Source: Propionibacteriaceae bacterium ZF39 (GTDB lineage Bacteria; Actinomycetota; Actinomycetes; Propionibacteriales; Propionibacteriaceae). Taken from it: a stretch of 64,000 nt of DNA. This document shows positions 33,028 through 41,554 of this stretch, one piece after another. The notes beneath the pieces were generated by a model. It was given only the letters and a program-made list of their open reading frames with translations. It was not told the origin of the DNA and made no database searches. The DNA is taken from assembly GCA_039565995.1 (NCBI GenBank), contig CP154795.1, forward strand, positions 3,596,001 through 3,660,000, given 5' to 3'. The stretch's first letter is position 1, and every line of letters begins with the position of its first letter. The position numbers were made by a program, and so were the translations under genes.

Positions 33028-33665
33028 GGCGTACGCAGATATCGCCACCAGACAACCACCGCCACGACCGCGGCCACGACCGCCGCAATGGCGGTCCACA
33101 GCGCCATGATCTTGCCCTCGGGGTCGAAGTCGAGGCGATAGTTCATCAACAACCGGTACTTCTGCCACGACAACAGCGCGATGAAAGTCGGCACCACCAA
33201 CACGCCGACCAGCGCTCGCAAACCGCCGCGCCGGATCAGCCACACAACAAACCCCAGCAAAAGGGCCGTCACTCCGGCCATGACCGTCCAGTACGCCAAG
33301 TCAAGGAGCACTCCGCCCCATTGGAAAACAGGCTCCGCGTTGGGGTCCCAGGCGTCAGGATTCCGCGGATCATAGGGGATCGAGGCATAGACGCCGAGCG
33401 CCGAGTCACTCGCGTAGTACCCCACCACTGCCGCGACCAGGAACACCGCAGCCCGGGCGGCTGCCCTCCCGAAGGTCCGGCCGCCCCACGCGGCGACGAA
33501 TCCGGCGACCAGCCAGCCGACGTCGACGCCGAGCACTTTGGAGACATACCCCGGCGAGGGCCCGAAGCCGTGATTCACCAGGGATGTGAGCACCCCGAAC
33601 GCCGCGCCGGATCCCGACAGCAGAGCCACCGTCATCCACCGAGGGCGCGGCGCGGGCTCAGACAT
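32994..33665 (-). CDS. Integral membrane protein, 223 residues, unknown family
   Basis: About five hydrophobic helices: near residues 12-30, 44-62, 68-85, 118-142 and 145-165, plus a strong final one at 187-207. A polar loop, rich in Asp and Pro (YDPRNPDAWDPNAEP), lies around residues 98-112. I do not recognise the family. The ATG at 33665 has TAGGAT six bases upstream and no Shine-Dalgarno sequence. It runs antisense into the last 34 bases of the phosphatase gene. Confidence 0.65.
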   Translation of the reverse strand: MSEPAPRPRWMTVALLSGSGAAFGVLTSLVNHGFGPSPGYVSKVLGVDVGWLVAGFVAAWGGRTFGRAAARAAVFLVAAVVGYYASDSALGVYASIPYDPRNPDAWDPNAEPVFQWGGVLLDLAYWTVMAGVTALLLGFVVWLIRRGGLRALVGVLVVPTFIALLSWQKYRLLMNYRLDFDPEGKIMALWTAIAAVVAAVVAVVVWWRYLRTPQTSRESSSSR

Positions 33666-33671
33666 GCCGGA

Positions 33672-33677
33672 ATCCTA
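33672..33677 (-). promoter_or_regulatory. -10 element for the 223-residue membrane protein
   Basis: TAGGAT (minus strand), exactly six bases before the ATG at 33665. Confidence 0.45.
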
Positions 33678-33746
33678 GCCCGCACTACGGTGGGAACACC
33701 GGATCGGCGGAGAACGCCGAACCCGGCGTACTCGAAAGGAAGCACC

Positions 33747-34052
33747 ATGGCCGTCATTGCCCAGTTCGATTTCCCCGCCGAGGGCCCGTGGGGCGAGGAG
33801 ATGTCGCAGGCGTACGCCGGGCTCGCCGAGTCCATCGCGAACGAGCCCGGCCTGCGCTGGAAGATCTGGACCGAGAACGCCGAAACGAAGATGGCCGGCG
33901 GGATCTATCTGTTCGACGACATGGCGTCGGCGCACGCGTACGCCGAGATGCACACTGCGCGGCTGCAGAGCTTCGGCGTCACCGGCATCCGCGCGCTGTT
34001 CTTCGAGGTGAACGAGGCGCTCACCCGGACCGACCGGGGCCCGATCTCCTGA
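33747..34052 (+). CDS. YdhR-like putative monooxygenase, 101 residues
   Basis: A small alpha/beta-barrel dimer-type protein. The N-terminal strand MAVIAQFDFP, then LRWKIWTEN, GGIYLFDDMASAHAYAEMHTARL and a final ALFFEVNEAL match the YdhR/ABM family of small cofactor-free monooxygenase-like proteins. The start follows AAAGGAAG. Cytoplasmic, role unknown. Its stop abuts the otsA stop without an intervening base (TGATCA at 34050-34055). Confidence 0.82.
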   Translation: MAVIAQFDFPAEGPWGEEMSQAYAGLAESIANEPGLRWKIWTENAETKMAGGIYLFDDMASAHAYAEMHTARLQSFGVTGIRALFFEVNEALTRTDRGPIS

Positions 34053-35471
34053 TCAGGCCTCCAGTCCCAGGTCCTTGAGGAACGTCTCGGCCCAGTGGTC
34101 GATGTCGTGGGTGAAGACCTGCTTGCGCAGGGCCCGCATGCGGCGGCGCTTATCAGCGGCCGGGGCCGACCCGGCATCCACGATCGCCTGTTTCATGCCG
34201 TTGATGTCATAGGGATTGACCAGCCAGGCCTGCTTCAGCTCGCGCGCGGCACCGGCGAATTCGCTCAGCACCAGGGCCCCATCGCCGGAGCCGCGGCACG
34301 CGACGTATTCCTTCGCGACCAGGTTCATGCCATCGCGCAGGGGCGTCACGACCATGACATCCGCGGCCCGATAGAGGGCGGCCATCTCCTGACGCGGATA
34401 GCCCGAGTGGAGATAGTTGATCGGCGAGCGCCCGATCCGGCCCATGTCGCCGTTGATGCGGCCGACGAGGAGCTCGATGTCGTCGCGCAGGCGCTTGTAT
34501 TCCTCCACCCGCTCCCGCGACGGCGTCGCGATCTGGAGGAAGACGGCCTTCTCGGGGTCGAGCTCGCCGGAGGTGAACAGCTCACCGAACGCACGGATCC
34601 GCTGCCGCAGGCCCTTCGTGTAGTCCAGGCGATCCACCCCGAGGAACACGATCTCGGCGTCGAGGTCGTCGCGGATCTCCTGCGCCCGGGCGATCGTGGC
34701 GGGATCGTTGGCCAGATCCTGGAAACCCTGGGAGTCGATGGAGATGGGATATGCGCCAGCTCGTCCCTTGGTCCCGTCCGGTCGCACGAACTCCCCGCGG
34801 CGGGTCTCATAACCCAACCGGTCCTTGACCAGACGCAGAAAGTTGGCTGCGCCACCCGGCACCTGGAAGCCCACCAGGTCGGCCCCCGCGAGCCCCTGCA
34901 ACACCTCGCGCCGCCACGGCAACTGCTGGAACAGCTCCTGCGGGGGGAACGGGATGTGGAGGAAGAAGCCGATCTTCAGGTCGGGTCGCTGCTCGCGCAG
35001 CATCTGGGGGACCAGCTGCAGCTGGTAGTCCTGCACCCAGACGACCCCGCCCTCTTCGGCCACCTCCGCGGCGGCATCGGCGAAGCGCCGGTTGACCGCG
35101 ACATAGGCGTCCCACCACTCGCGGTGGAACTCGGGGAAGGCCACGGAGTCGTGATAGAGCGGCCACAGGGTCGCGTTCGACATGCCCTCATAGAACTCTT
35201 CGACCTCCTCGGCCGAGAGTGGGACCGGGACCATGTCGATGCCGTCGTGGTGGAACGGCTCCAGGGTTTCGTCGGGCGCCCCGTGCCAGCCGACCCACGC
35301 CCCTTCCTTCGACTTCATGATCGGCTCCAGTGCCGTCACGAGGCCACCCGGTGAGGTGCGCCACGCGGGTTCGCCGTCGTCGTCGGTGATGCGCTCAACC
35401 GCCAATCGGTTGGCGATGACCACGAATGCGGCCTTCGGATTGTGCTGCCTAGACTCGGATTTGCTCGACAT
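34053..35471 (-). CDS. otsA: Alpha,alpha-trehalose-6-phosphate synthase
   Basis: A 472-residue GT20 glycosyltransferase that joins glucose from a nucleotide sugar to glucose 6-phosphate. Seen motifs are [11 protein letters not shown] at the start, [65 protein letters not shown] and [10 protein letters not shown]. Length and order match OtsA. The start follows GGAGGCGGAGG. It is divergent from otsB across 68 bases, so the two steps of trehalose synthesis are probably regulated together. Trehalose serves as a compatible solute and reserve in actinobacteria. Confidence 0.97.
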   Translation of the reverse strand: MSSKSESRQHNPKAAFVVIANRLAVERITDDDGEPAWRTSPGGLVTALEPIMKSKEGAWVGWHGAPDETLEPFHHDGIDMVPVPLSAEEVEEFYEGMSNATLWPLYHDSVAFPEFHREWWDAYVAVNRRFADAAAEVAEEGGVVWVQDYQLQLVPQMLREQRPDLKIGFFLHIPFPPQELFQQLPWRREVLQGLAGADLVGFQVPGGAANFLRLVKDRLGYETRRGEFVRPDGTKGRAGAYPISIDSQGFQDLANDPATIARAQEIRDDLDAEIVFLGVDRLDYTKGLRQRIRAFGELFTSGELDPEKAVFLQIATPSRERVEEYKRLRDDIELLVGRINGDMGRIGRSPINYLHSGYPRQEMAALYRAADVMVVTPLRDGMNLVAKEYVACRGSGDGALVLSEFAGAARELKQAWLVNPYDINGMKQAIVDAGSAPAADKRRRMRALRKQVFTHDIDHWAETFLKDLGLEA

Positions 35472-35539
35472 ATCGCCTCCGCCTCCAACCTACCCAACGC
35501 GGGATTCGCCCAAACCCCCCTTCGGCAGGAGCCACAGAC

Positions 35540-36385
35540 ATGGATCTCACGACGGACCGTCCCTTCGACCTCACCGACGCCGGCCGCCGGGCATGGAACG
35601 CGATCGTCGCCGACCCCGGTTCAACGCTCCTCTGCAGCGATTTCGATGGCGTACTCTCCCCCATCGTCCGCGACCCCGACCAGGCCTGGGCAGCCGAGGA
35701 AACCGTCACCGGGCTCGCGCGGCTGGGCACGAAGGTGGGCAAGGTCGCGGTGGTGACCGGACGGCTCGTCCGCAAGGCCGTCGAGCTGGGCAAGCTGGAT
35801 GAGCAGGCGGGCCTGGAGTCGATGTCGGTGCTGGGGCTCTATGGTTTCGAACGCTGGGACGCCGCCACCGGCGAGTTCGACGAGCCGTACGCCCCCGACG
35901 GAGTCGAGGCCGCGAAGGCCGAACTGCCCGGCGTACTGGCGGGACTCGGCCTCGCCCACGCCCGCCTCGAGGACAAGCGGCTGTCGCTCGGTGTCCACAC
36001 CCGGGAGCTCGAGGATCCCCACGGTGCGCTGGCGACGCTCGAGATCCCGCTCCGCGAACTCGCCGATCGCCATGGCCTGCGGATCGAGCCGGGCAAGTTC
36101 GTGTTCGAGTTGCGGGCACCCGGCGTGGACAAGGGCGATGCTGTGCGCCGACTCATCGACGAGGTCCGGCCGCGGACCGTGGTCTTTGCCGGCGACGACC
36201 TGGGTGATGTGCCGGCGTTCGAGGCCGTACGCAGCCTCCGGGACACCGGGGACATCGACGGACTGCTGATCTGTTCGGCATCGACCGAGCAGAACGCGCT
36301 CGTGGAGCTCGCCGATGTCATCGTGGACGGCCCACCCGGCGTTGCGGTCCTGTTCGACCAGCTCGCCCAGGCTCTGGAAGCCTGA
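35540..36385 (+). CDS. otsB: Trehalose-6-phosphate phosphatase
   Basis: A 281-residue HAD-superfamily phosphatase. Motif I is CSDFDGVLSPI near residue 33, motif II lies in VVTGR, and the closing motif is VFAGDDLGDVPAFEAV. It removes phosphate from trehalose 6-phosphate made by the divergently encoded OtsA. The start follows GCAGGAG at 35525-35531. A hairpin at 36402-36432 follows the gene. Confidence 0.94.
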   Translation: MDLTTDRPFDLTDAGRRAWNAIVADPGSTLLCSDFDGVLSPIVRDPDQAWAAEETVTGLARLGTKVGKVAVVTGRLVRKAVELGKLDEQAGLESMSVLGLYGFERWDAATGEFDEPYAPDGVEAAKAELPGVLAGLGLAHARLEDKRLSLGVHTRELEDPHGALATLEIPLRELADRHGLRIEPGKFVFELRAPGVDKGDAVRRLIDEVRPRTVVFAGDDLGDVPAFEAVRSLRDTGDIDGLLICSASTEQNALVELADVIVDGPPGVAVLFDQLAQALEA

Positions 36386-36401
36386 GGCCCGGAAAATGCG
36401 T

Positions 36402-36432
36402 ACTGCCCGCCCGGGAGTTCCGGACGGGCAGT
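36402..36432. terminator. Hairpin between convergent otsB and aqpZ
   Basis: ACTGCCCG (36402-36409) pairs with CGGGCAGT (36425-36432), and the loop contains further short complementarity. No T-run follows; probable bidirectional terminator. Confidence 0.45.
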
Positions 36433-36455
36433 GCGTGATGGGTTGATCAGAGCGA

Positions 36456-37244
36456 TCAGGCAGCCGGCTGCGGCGGGGTCTCGGCGCTGTCGACGAGCTC
36501 CATCTTCTCGGGAGCCTCGGCGTGCAGGAACCGATAGCTGACACCGGCGATGGCGGCGCCGATGATCGGGGCCACCCAGAACAGCCAGACCTGGCCGAGG
36601 GCGGCCGGGTTGAACACCGCGACGCCCAGCGAACGGGCCGGGTTGACCGAGGTGTTGGTGACCGGGATCGAGATCAGGTGGATCAGGGTCAGGGCGAGGC
36701 CGATCGCGATCGGGGCGAAACCCTTGGGGGCGCGCACATCGGTGGCGCCCAGGATGACCCACAGGAAGATCGCGGTCAGGACGATTTCGATGACGAGCGC
36801 GGCCAGCAGGCTGTAGCCGTTCGGCGAAAGGTCACCGAAGCCGTTGGTCGCGAACGCGCCCGCACCGTCACCGATGCCGGTCCAGTCCTTCTGGCCGGAG
36901 GCGATGAGGAAGAGGACAGCGCCGGCGGCGATGCCGCCGACGACCTGGGTGATGATGTAGGGCGCAACGGCCTTGGCCTCGATGCGCTTCGCGCAGAAGG
37001 CGCCGATGGTGACGGCCGGGTTGAAGTGGCCACCGGAGAGGTGACCGAGGGCGTACGCACCGGTCAGGACGGTGAGGCCGAAGGCCAGCGCAACACCGAC
37101 GAAGCCGATGCCCATGTTGACGGGGGTGGGGTCATCGCTCAGGACCTTGGCGGCGAGCACGGCACTGCCGCAGCCGCCGAACACGAGCCAGAACGTCCCG
37201 AGGAACTCCGCCCAGAGGCGGGCGTACATCGGAGGATTGGTCAT
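36456..37244 (-). CDS. aqpZ: Aquaporin Z-type water channel
   Basis: A 262-residue MIP-family channel with six membrane helices. Both pore motifs are present: [10 protein letters not shown] and [10 protein letters not shown]. The latter, with Ser-Val before NPA and Arg after it, is typical of water-selective AqpZ rather than glycerol facilitators. The C-terminal 25 residues are charged and cytoplasmic. The start follows GGAGTG. Its location next to the trehalose genes is suggestive of osmotic adaptation, which is inference. Confidence 0.94.
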   Translation of the reverse strand: MTNPPMYARLWAEFLGTFWLVFGGCGSAVLAAKVLSDDPTPVNMGIGFVGVALAFGLTVLTGAYALGHLSGGHFNPAVTIGAFCAKRIEAKAVAPYIITQVVGGIAAGAVLFLIASGQKDWTGIGDGAGAFATNGFGDLSPNGYSLLAALVIEIVLTAIFLWVILGATDVRAPKGFAPIAIGLALTLIHLISIPVTNTSVNPARSLGVAVFNPAALGQVWLFWVAPIIGAAIAGVSYRFLHAEAPEKMELVDSAETPPQPAA

Positions 37245-37379
37245 GGTTGTTCACACTCCAGGAAGTGGGTTGGGCATCCAAGGGCAAACTTGGACACGCG
37301 TACATTAGCCAGTCACAATCCTGACCAGCCGGTTCGGACAGCATCCTGGGCAACTGATGCCGTTTCGCAATCTCCGACG

Positions 37380-37385
37380 CATACT
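37380..37385 (+). promoter_or_regulatory. -10 element for the 37392 gene
   Basis: CATACT, exactly six bases before the ATG at 37392; no Shine-Dalgarno sequence. Confidence 0.4.
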
Positions 37386-37391
37386 GGATCT

Positions 37392-37895
37392 ATGCAGCCG
37401 GCGGGATACCTGACGGTGATCTTCCTGGTGGGCCTCGCGGTGACTCTCATGGTGCTTCTGGGGTCGCGACGGTCCCGTTCGATCCGTGCCGCCATGCGGC
37501 CTCGGCCGACCTCACTGGATGATGTCTTCGATCCCAACGACCTGGCCGAAGTGACCGCCAGTTTTGCGGCGATCACCGCCGAGCAGCGGCGAACGAATCC
37601 TGGCGAATCCGCTGCCCTCAGCGCTCGCCTGCAGCGGGTGATCAACCGCCGCTCGCCGATTCGCGCGATCGCACCCGCACCTGTTGCCGGGGCAACCCGG
37701 ATCTGTTTCGCCGACGGCACGCGCGTGCTCGTCCGCAATCAGGGCGGCCGACTCGCCATGCTGGCCTATGAGGCCGCGCACTATCCGATCTGCCTGCGCT
37801 CCTGCCAGACCGGGCCGGAGGGCCCGGAGCTGACGTTCGACTACTACGGAGGGCAGGTCGTCGCCGTCGTCGTGGGAATGGACCAGGCGGATTAG
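37392..37895 (+). CDS. Membrane-anchored hypothetical protein, 167 residues
   Basis: One N-terminal hydrophobic helix (about residues 7-25) is followed by a basic stretch (SRRSRSIRAAMRPR). A soluble domain follows with an amphipathic helix (LDDVFDPNDLAEVTASFAAITAEQRR) and a strand-rich end. I do not recognise the family. Start ATG 37392 is leaderless. Divergent from aqpZ across 147 bases. Confidence 0.65.
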   Translation: MQPAGYLTVIFLVGLAVTLMVLLGSRRSRSIRAAMRPRPTSLDDVFDPNDLAEVTASFAAITAEQRRTNPGESAALSARLQRVINRRSPIRAIAPAPVAGATRICFADGTRVLVRNQGGRLAMLAYEAAHYPICLRSCQTGPEGPELTFDYYGGQVVAVVVGMDQAD

Positions 37896-37907
37896 GTTCC
37901 GTCAGGC

Positions 37908-38720
37908 TCAACCAGCGAGGACACCCGAGATGGTCGGGCGGGCGTACCCACCGACCCAGGTCGCCTCCTCGTCGCGGTCGATGAAGACCCGACCGGTCCG
38001 CCCCATCGCCGTGCCCTGGCTCGCCACATAGCTTTCGGGCAGCACTCCAGCACCGATCAGCCACAGCGCCAGTCCGGCGTTCGCGCTGCCGGTCACCGGG
38101 TCCTCGAATCCGTCGAAGAAGCACCGCACCTCGACGTCGGCCTCATGGGCGCCGGAGGCGTACGCCCCGATGACCGCGACCTTGTGCGTCCCGCGACTCC
38201 AGTCGGGGGCTAGGGAGAGGACTTCCTCCGCCGAGGCGACGAGTACGCCGACCCACCCCGGCCCGTTGTCGATCCACTCGACAGCGAGGGCATCCACCCC
38301 GAGCGCAGCCAGGACGGACTCCCGTTCAGCCGGATCGACCTCCCCCGACCTCAGCAAGGGCGGTGCCGCGAACGCCAGCCGCTCACCGTCGCCGCGGATC
38401 TCCACCAGCCCGACGCCGCACTCCTGCACGATGCGCTCGCCCTTCGGCACACCGCCACGCTCCAACCACGCCCGACAACTTCCGAGCGTCGGATGCCCCG
38501 CGAAGGGCAACTCCCCGGACGGCGTCCAGATCCGCACGCGATAGTCCGCCGCAGGATCGGTCGGCGGCAGCAGAAACGTGGTCTCCGAGAGGTTCGTCCA
38601 CCGCGCGAACGCCGCCATCGTCGCGTCGTCGAGGTCATCGGCGGCATGCACCACCGCGAGCGGGTTGCCCCCGAATCTCTGGCTCGAGAACACATCCACC
38701 TGATCGAAGTCGTGCGTCAT
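37908..38720 (-). CDS. PhzF-family isomerase-like protein
   Basis: A 270-residue protein of the PhzF/diaminopimelate-epimerase fold. The hallmarks are VDVFSSQRFGGNPLAVV at the start, with the conserved GNP, LSETTFLLPP with the catalytic Glu, ELPFAGHPTLGS, and the C-terminal FEDPVTGSANAGLALW. Phenazine genes are absent, so this is one of the many PhzF paralogues of unknown substrate rather than a phenazine enzyme. Confidence 0.88.
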   Translation of the reverse strand: MTHDFDQVDVFSSQRFGGNPLAVVHAADDLDDATMAAFARWTNLSETTFLLPPTDPAADYRVRIWTPSGELPFAGHPTLGSCRAWLERGGVPKGERIVQECGVGLVEIRGDGERLAFAAPPLLRSGEVDPAERESVLAALGVDALAVEWIDNGPGWVGVLVASAEEVLSLAPDWSRGTHKVAVIGAYASGAHEADVEVRCFFDGFEDPVTGSANAGLALWLIGAGVLPESYVASQGTAMGRTGRVFIDRDEEATWVGGYARPTISGVLAG

Positions 38721-38806
38721 GGGGGTTATTCAATCGTCATCGCGGGCCTCGGTCGGACGCGCACCCGAAACGCGCGCTGTCCCCCATCCGAGCGAAGGAC
38801 ACCCCA

Positions 38807-39134
38807 ATGCCCATCGATGTGACCATCCCCGCCCGCGAGGTCGAACTCGCCGGACACCTCTATCTCCCTGCCAACACCGACGGCCCCGTCCCCGGCCTGG
38901 TCTTCACGGGCCCGTTCACCGGCGTGAAGGAGCAGGTGACAGGCCTGTATGCCCGCCGCCTCGCCGAACGCGGATTCGCCACGCTGGCATTCGATCACCG
39001 TAACTTCGGAGGCTCCGGCGCCGAAGGAAATCCTCTGGCTGGACACCACCAACCACATCGACCTCTACGACGTGCCGGACTATGTGGACCCCGCCATCGA
39101 CCGGCTCGCCGAGTGGTTGGGCGCACACCTGTGA
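38807..39134 (+). pseudogene. Alpha/beta hydrolase remnant with a large internal deletion
   Basis: The first about 67 codons from ATG 38807 read as the N-terminus of a YcjY/dienelactone-hydrolase-like protein (HLYLPANTDGPVPGLVF, RGFATLAFDHRNFGGSG). The nucleophile elbow, acid and most of the core are missing. A different frame then takes over near 39015-39030 and reads a normal C-terminus, EILWLDTTNHIDLYD with the catalytic His, through to 39134. Roughly 200 codons have been lost. An AAGGA precedes the start. Confidence 0.75.
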
Positions 39135-39151
39135 GCTGAGAGGTCAGCTCA
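39132..39151. terminator. Hairpin covering both stop codons of a convergent pair
   Basis: TGAGCTGA pairs with TCAGCTCA across GAGG. The left arm holds the stop of the hydrolase remnant and the right arm the stop of the desaturase. An eight-base stem without T-tract. Confidence 0.4.
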
Positions 39152-40372
39152 GGCAGCACCCAGCGCCGGAAGAGCCGGGACAACCGGGCCGGCGAGCTGG
39201 CGTACGCGCTCGCGAACCCGCGTGCGGAGACCGCCGGCCGCCTCGCCGACCGCACTGGCGATGATCGCCGCGCGGGAGCGACCCAGCTCGGGCTCGGGCA
39301 GGGAGAGACGGAAGAACTTGGCCCAGACCGAGCCCAGCTGGCGATGCATCGGGCCGGCCTCGTAGTGCAGGCCGTGGCGCTCGAACACGGCCTTCACCTT
39401 CGGCGCGACCTGTGCGAGTCGGTTGCTCGGCATGTCGGGGAAGAGGTGGTGCTCGATCTGGTGCGACAGGTTGCCCGACATGATGTGCAGGAGCTTCGAA
39501 CCGGTGATGTTGGCGGAGCCGAGCATCTGGCGGATGTACCACCGCGGCCGGGTCTCGCCCTCGATCGAATCGGTCGCGAACGTCTGCACGCCCGACGGGA
39601 AGTGGCCGCACATGATCACCGCATTGCTCCAGATATTGCGGATGACATTGGCGACCAGGTTGGCGGCGGCCGTGTGCAGGAACGCCGGACCGGACAGCGC
39701 GGGGTGCAGCAGATAGTCCTTGGCCGCCTGCTTGCGGATCTTCGCACCCAGGTCGCGGAGGAGCGGCGCGGCCTCGGCGCGCGTCACCTCGCCCCGCAAC
39801 ATCGGGCCGACCTTGGCGTCATAGACGCCGATGCCATATTCGAAGACGAGCGCATTGCCCGCAGCCACGGCGGGCTGCGCCAGCGCGCCGAGCGTCCAGG
39901 GCTGCTTCTCGTCGACGCGGAGGATGCCATAACCGAGGTCATCGTCCTTGCCGATGACATTGGTCCACGTGTGGTGGATCTGGTTGTGGGAGGCCTTCCA
40001 CTGGGCGGCAGGGCTGACGTGATCCCATTCCCAGCTCGTGGAGTGGATCTTGGGGTCCCGCATCCAGTCCCACTGGCCGTGCAGGACGTTGTGGCCGATC
40101 TCCATGTTGTCGAGGATCTTGGCGATGGCGAGGCCCACGGTGCCGAGGATCCACGCGGGCGGGAACTGTGAGAACAGCAGGATCCCGCGGCTGGTCACCT
40201 CCAGGCTGCGCTGGATCTTGATGATTTTCCGGATGTACGCCGCGTCCGCAGCCCCCAGGTCATTCATGACCTCGGCGCGGATCGCGTCCATGTCGGCGCC
40301 GATCTGCTCGATCTCGGCGTCGGAAAGAGATTCGGGGGTCCGGGGTGCCGGACGGGAGAGAACCAGGCTCAT
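39149..40372 (-). CDS. Membrane fatty-acid (acyl-CoA) desaturase, DesA3-like
   Basis: A 407-residue di-iron membrane desaturase. All three histidine boxes are visible: IGHNVLHGQ, KASHNQIHHTW and HQIEHHLFPDMPSNR. Hydrophobic stretches around residues 62-85, 165-185 and 235-255 give the membrane core. It most resembles the mycobacterial DesA3 stearoyl-CoA delta-9 desaturase, which takes electrons from a dedicated oxidoreductase; that partner is encoded just upstream. The start follows GAAGGACT. Regulated from the promoter in front of the reductase gene. Confidence 0.92.
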   Translation of the reverse strand: MSLVLSRPAPRTPESLSDAEIEQIGADMDAIRAEVMNDLGAADAAYIRKIIKIQRSLEVTSRGILLFSQFPPAWILGTVGLAIAKILDNMEIGHNVLHGQWDWMRDPKIHSTSWEWDHVSPAAQWKASHNQIHHTWTNVIGKDDDLGYGILRVDEKQPWTLGALAQPAVAAGNALVFEYGIGVYDAKVGPMLRGEVTRAEAAPLLRDLGAKIRKQAAKDYLLHPALSGPAFLHTAAANLVANVIRNIWSNAVIMCGHFPSGVQTFATDSIEGETRPRWYIRQMLGSANITGSKLLHIMSGNLSHQIEHHLFPDMPSNRLAQVAPKVKAVFERHGLHYEAGPMHRQLGSVWAKFFRLSLPEPELGRSRAAIIASAVGEAAGGLRTRVRERVRQLAGPVVPALPALGAA

Positions 40373-40402
40373 GTGAGTCCTTCGGAATCGGGGGTCGCCG
40401 GG

Positions 40403-41476
40403 TCAGCGGTCGAGCTGACAGGGGCCGGCCGGCGTGGTGATGCAGGTCTGGATGGGCAGGGGCTGATCCGCCGGGGCTTGGACGAGATCACCGGTGCGGA
40501 CGTCGCGAACGGCGCCCGAACGAAGGGGGGTCAGGCAGCCGTGGCAGATGCCCATGCGGCAGCCGGACGGCATGAGTACGCCGGCTTCTTCACCGAGCTC
40601 GAGGATCGTCTGCCCGGGGGCACCCTCGACCTCGATGGCGCTGTCGGCGAAGGTCACGGCGCCGCCGTCACCGTCGACCGCGGCGAATGTCGGCAGCACG
40701 AAGCGTTCGGTGTGGAGCTGGTCGTCGAGCTCGTGCTCGGACCAGTGGGCCTCCAGGGTGTCGAGCAGGTCGGCCGGACCGCAGGCCCAGGTCGCGCGCT
40801 CGGCCCAGTCGGGCACGGCCGCGGTGAGGGCGGCCAGCGTGAGACGCCCCTCGGCTGACGTGTGTCGCTCCACGAGCCGGATCGCACCGATCGCGGCCAG
40901 CTCCCGGATCTCGGTGCCGGCGATCATGTCGGCGGCCGTGCGATCGGAGTGGACCAGGACGACATCGCTGACCCCGGCCAGCCCGGAGCGCAGCATCCCG
41001 AGGATCGGCGTGATGCCGGAGCCGGCGCTGATGAGCAGGACCTTGTCCGGCGACGGGGCCGGAACCCGGAAGTCACCCTCGGCCTGGCCGAGATGCACGA
41101 GGTCACCGACCCGTGCCTGCGTGGTCAGGTAGGTGCTGACCAGTCCGGTCTCGATGCGCTTGGGCGTGATCCGGATCGTCGGGCCGCCGGGCGCAGAGGT
41201 GAGCGAATAGGTCCGGTGATGGCGTACGCCATCGACATCGACGCCCACGCGAACGTGCTGACCGGGGACGTGCCCGCGCCAGTCGGCACCGGGCTTGATC
41301 TCCAGCGAGACCGCGTCGGGGGTCTCGCGTTCGACCGCGACGATCCGCCCGCACAGGTCGGCGCCCGGGCGGAGCGGGTTGATCATGTCGAGGAAGTCTG
41401 CGGGCACCAGCGGCGTGGCGAGCTGGTGCGCGAGACGGCGGACGCGGTGTCGGACAAGACTCCGGAATGAGGTCAC
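40403..41476 (-). CDS. Ferredoxin reductase (Rv3230c-like) for the desaturase
   Basis: A 357-residue electron-transfer protein. An FAD-binding barrel (HRTYSLTSAPGG) and an NAD(P)-binding domain (LLISAGSGITPILGMLRS, WACGPADLLDTL) are followed by a C-terminal 2Fe-2S ferredoxin domain with CRMGICHGC and a late cysteine. This matches the mycobacterial reductase that feeds DesA3. The start is GTG at 41476; TACCCT lies seven bases upstream within a palindrome-rich region. It is the first gene of a two-gene operon with the desaturase. Confidence 0.92.
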   Translation of the reverse strand: MTSFRSLVRHRVRRLAHQLATPLVPADFLDMINPLRPGADLCGRIVAVERETPDAVSLEIKPGADWRGHVPGQHVRVGVDVDGVRHHRTYSLTSAPGGPTIRITPKRIETGLVSTYLTTQARVGDLVHLGQAEGDFRVPAPSPDKVLLISAGSGITPILGMLRSGLAGVSDVVLVHSDRTAADMIAGTEIRELAAIGAIRLVERHTSAEGRLTLAALTAAVPDWAERATWACGPADLLDTLEAHWSEHELDDQLHTERFVLPTFAAVDGDGGAVTFADSAIEVEGAPGQTILELGEEAGVLMPSGCRMGICHGCLTPLRSGAVRDVRTGDLVQAPADQPLPIQTCITTPAGPCQLDR

Positions 41477-41483
41477 ATCATCA

Positions 41484-41489
41484 AGGGTA
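41484..41489 (-). promoter_or_regulatory. -10 element of the desaturase operon
   Basis: TACCCT (minus strand), seven bases before the GTG at 41476. It adjoins the inverted repeats at 41489-41523, which would overlap the -35 region. Confidence 0.45.
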
Positions 41490-41523
41490 ACCTACGGCGC
41501 CGTAAGTTACGCAACCGTAGGTT
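41489..41523. promoter_or_regulatory. Compound palindromic operator of the desaturase operon
   Basis: AACCTACGG (41489-41497) and CCGTAGGTT (41515-41523) form a perfect nine-base inverted repeat. Inside lies the perfect 12-base palindrome TACGGCGCCGTA (41493-41504) and the dyad CGTAA-G-TTACG (41501-41511). Overlapping dyads of this size suit a TetR-type repressor dimer pair, as known for fatty-acid desaturase control in other bacteria. No such regulator gene is in the window. Confidence 0.7.
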
Positions 41524-41554
41524 CCGCTCTGCGGCGAGATACGGGTCACACGTC

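Noticed and set aside
36522-37391. Long open frame running opposite aqpZ into the 37392 gene
   Set aside because: The part opposite aqpZ is a low-complexity Asp/Gly/Glu shadow. Only the part from ATG 37392, with its own -10 and a membrane helix, looks real.
37908-38720. Phenazine biosynthesis locus
   Set aside because: Only a PhzF-family protein is present; no other phz gene is nearby, and most PhzF homologues are unrelated to phenazines.
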